A DNA stretch of 64,000 bases from Arbacia lixula (Eukaryota > Echinodermata > Echinoidea > Arbacioida > Arbaciidae): contig OZ022589.1 of NCBI GenBank assembly GCA_963669155.1, forward strand, positions 248,001-312,000, read 5' to 3'. Each line of letters opens with the position of its first letter. Positions within the stretch are counted from its first letter, which is position 1. The position numbers were made by a program, and so were the translations under genes. Of the stretch, positions 63,921 to 64,000 are shown piece by piece. Below the pieces are notes generated by a model. The model did not search any database. It was not told where the DNA came from and worked only from the letters and a program-made list of their open reading frames with translations.

Positions 63921-64000
63921 CACGCTATGTATGACGTTTGTCAGGGTCCAGACGGTGCTGACAGTGAAGAAGGGCAGACTGAGAAGGAACAGGTGCATGC
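63921..64000 (-). CDS. ORMDL: ORMDL exon copy 3 (partial, window edge)
   Basis: Third copy, cut by the window. It reads HLFLLSLPFFTVSTVWTLTN; the LLSLP is closest to the family's LLSIP, so this is the likeliest original exon. The donor after 63921 is GTAGGT, phase 0. Confidence 0.65.

Larger units (their letters stand above)
61317..64000 (-). other. ORMDL: ORMDL-family gene, 3' part
   Basis: Minus-strand gene entering from the right edge. Two downstream exons and one triplicated upstream exon recover the ORMDL sequence in order: SLPFF..VWTLTNVIHSV, VTYFFFHHVKG, WEQIDNGEQFTSTRKLLTL, FFLASFYTKY and PKLPMFHGVRLFGINKY. ORMDL proteins are small ER membrane proteins that bind serine palmitoyltransferase and restrain sphingolipid synthesis. 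The N-terminal exon(s) lie beyond the window. Confidence 0.93.
63631..64000. repeat. 134-bp tandem triplication
   Basis: ACCTACCACGCTGTGTATGA and GGTGCATGCAGTACATGCC recur every 134 bases: three exon 3' ends with donor and adjoining intron sequence. Confidence 0.95.

Overview
This is eukaryotic genomic DNA. Short exons with GT/AG borders are separated by introns of up to about 9 kb, there is no operon structure, and mobile and tandem repeats are dense. The AT-rich non-coding sequence, the many TACATGTA words and the protein families present suggest a marine invertebrate, probably a deuterostome such as an echinoderm or hemichordate. The species cannot be fixed from the sequence.

I could assemble four conserved genes exon by exon. 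(1) A PTTG1IP-like gene on the minus strand (19644 to 1418) has seven phase-consistent exons and encodes a complete 182-residue type I membrane protein with a PSI-type cysteine domain. (2) A PHOSPHO1/PHOSPHO2-type HAD phosphatase lies on the plus strand (27651-28400), with one coding exon of 249 residues after a probable 5' UTR intron. (3) A TMEM106-family gene lies on the minus strand (44322 to 34271), with seven exons found and probably one C-terminal exon not located. (4) An ORMDL-family gene on the minus strand runs off the right edge. Its last two exons (62511-62363 and 61452-61317) are clear. The exon before them lies in a 134-bp tandem duplication present three times at the window edge. 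These genes are neighbours without an evident shared pathway; three encode membrane proteins of the secretory/endolysosomal system.

The most striking structure is at about 22.0-26.5 kb: a roughly 4.4-kb palindrome built from a ~214-bp tandem repeat. About nine to eleven units run forward, then about eight to ten run inverted, meeting at ~24.42 kb across a loop of only about 55 bases. The outer units are diverged and the central ones homogeneous. Both edges carry mirrored GGCGACCAATA boxes, and the right edge abuts the probable promoter of the phosphatase gene. It resembles a foldback element with tandemly repeated arms and could form a very long hairpin.

The other mobile DNA includes an apparently intact Tc1-like transposon (51152-52848, 340-residue DD34E transposase, IR/DR ends, TA target site). 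There is a hAT-type MITE with a perfect 8-bp target duplication (35317-35569), two TTAA-flanked elements, a GTGCGTCA-rich element (60025-60419), three copies of a hairpin element, and several other small TIR elements. Tandem repeats, microsatellites, a segmental duplication, a SAP-domain ORF inside a TMEM106 intron and two candidate promoter/first-exon regions complete the window.
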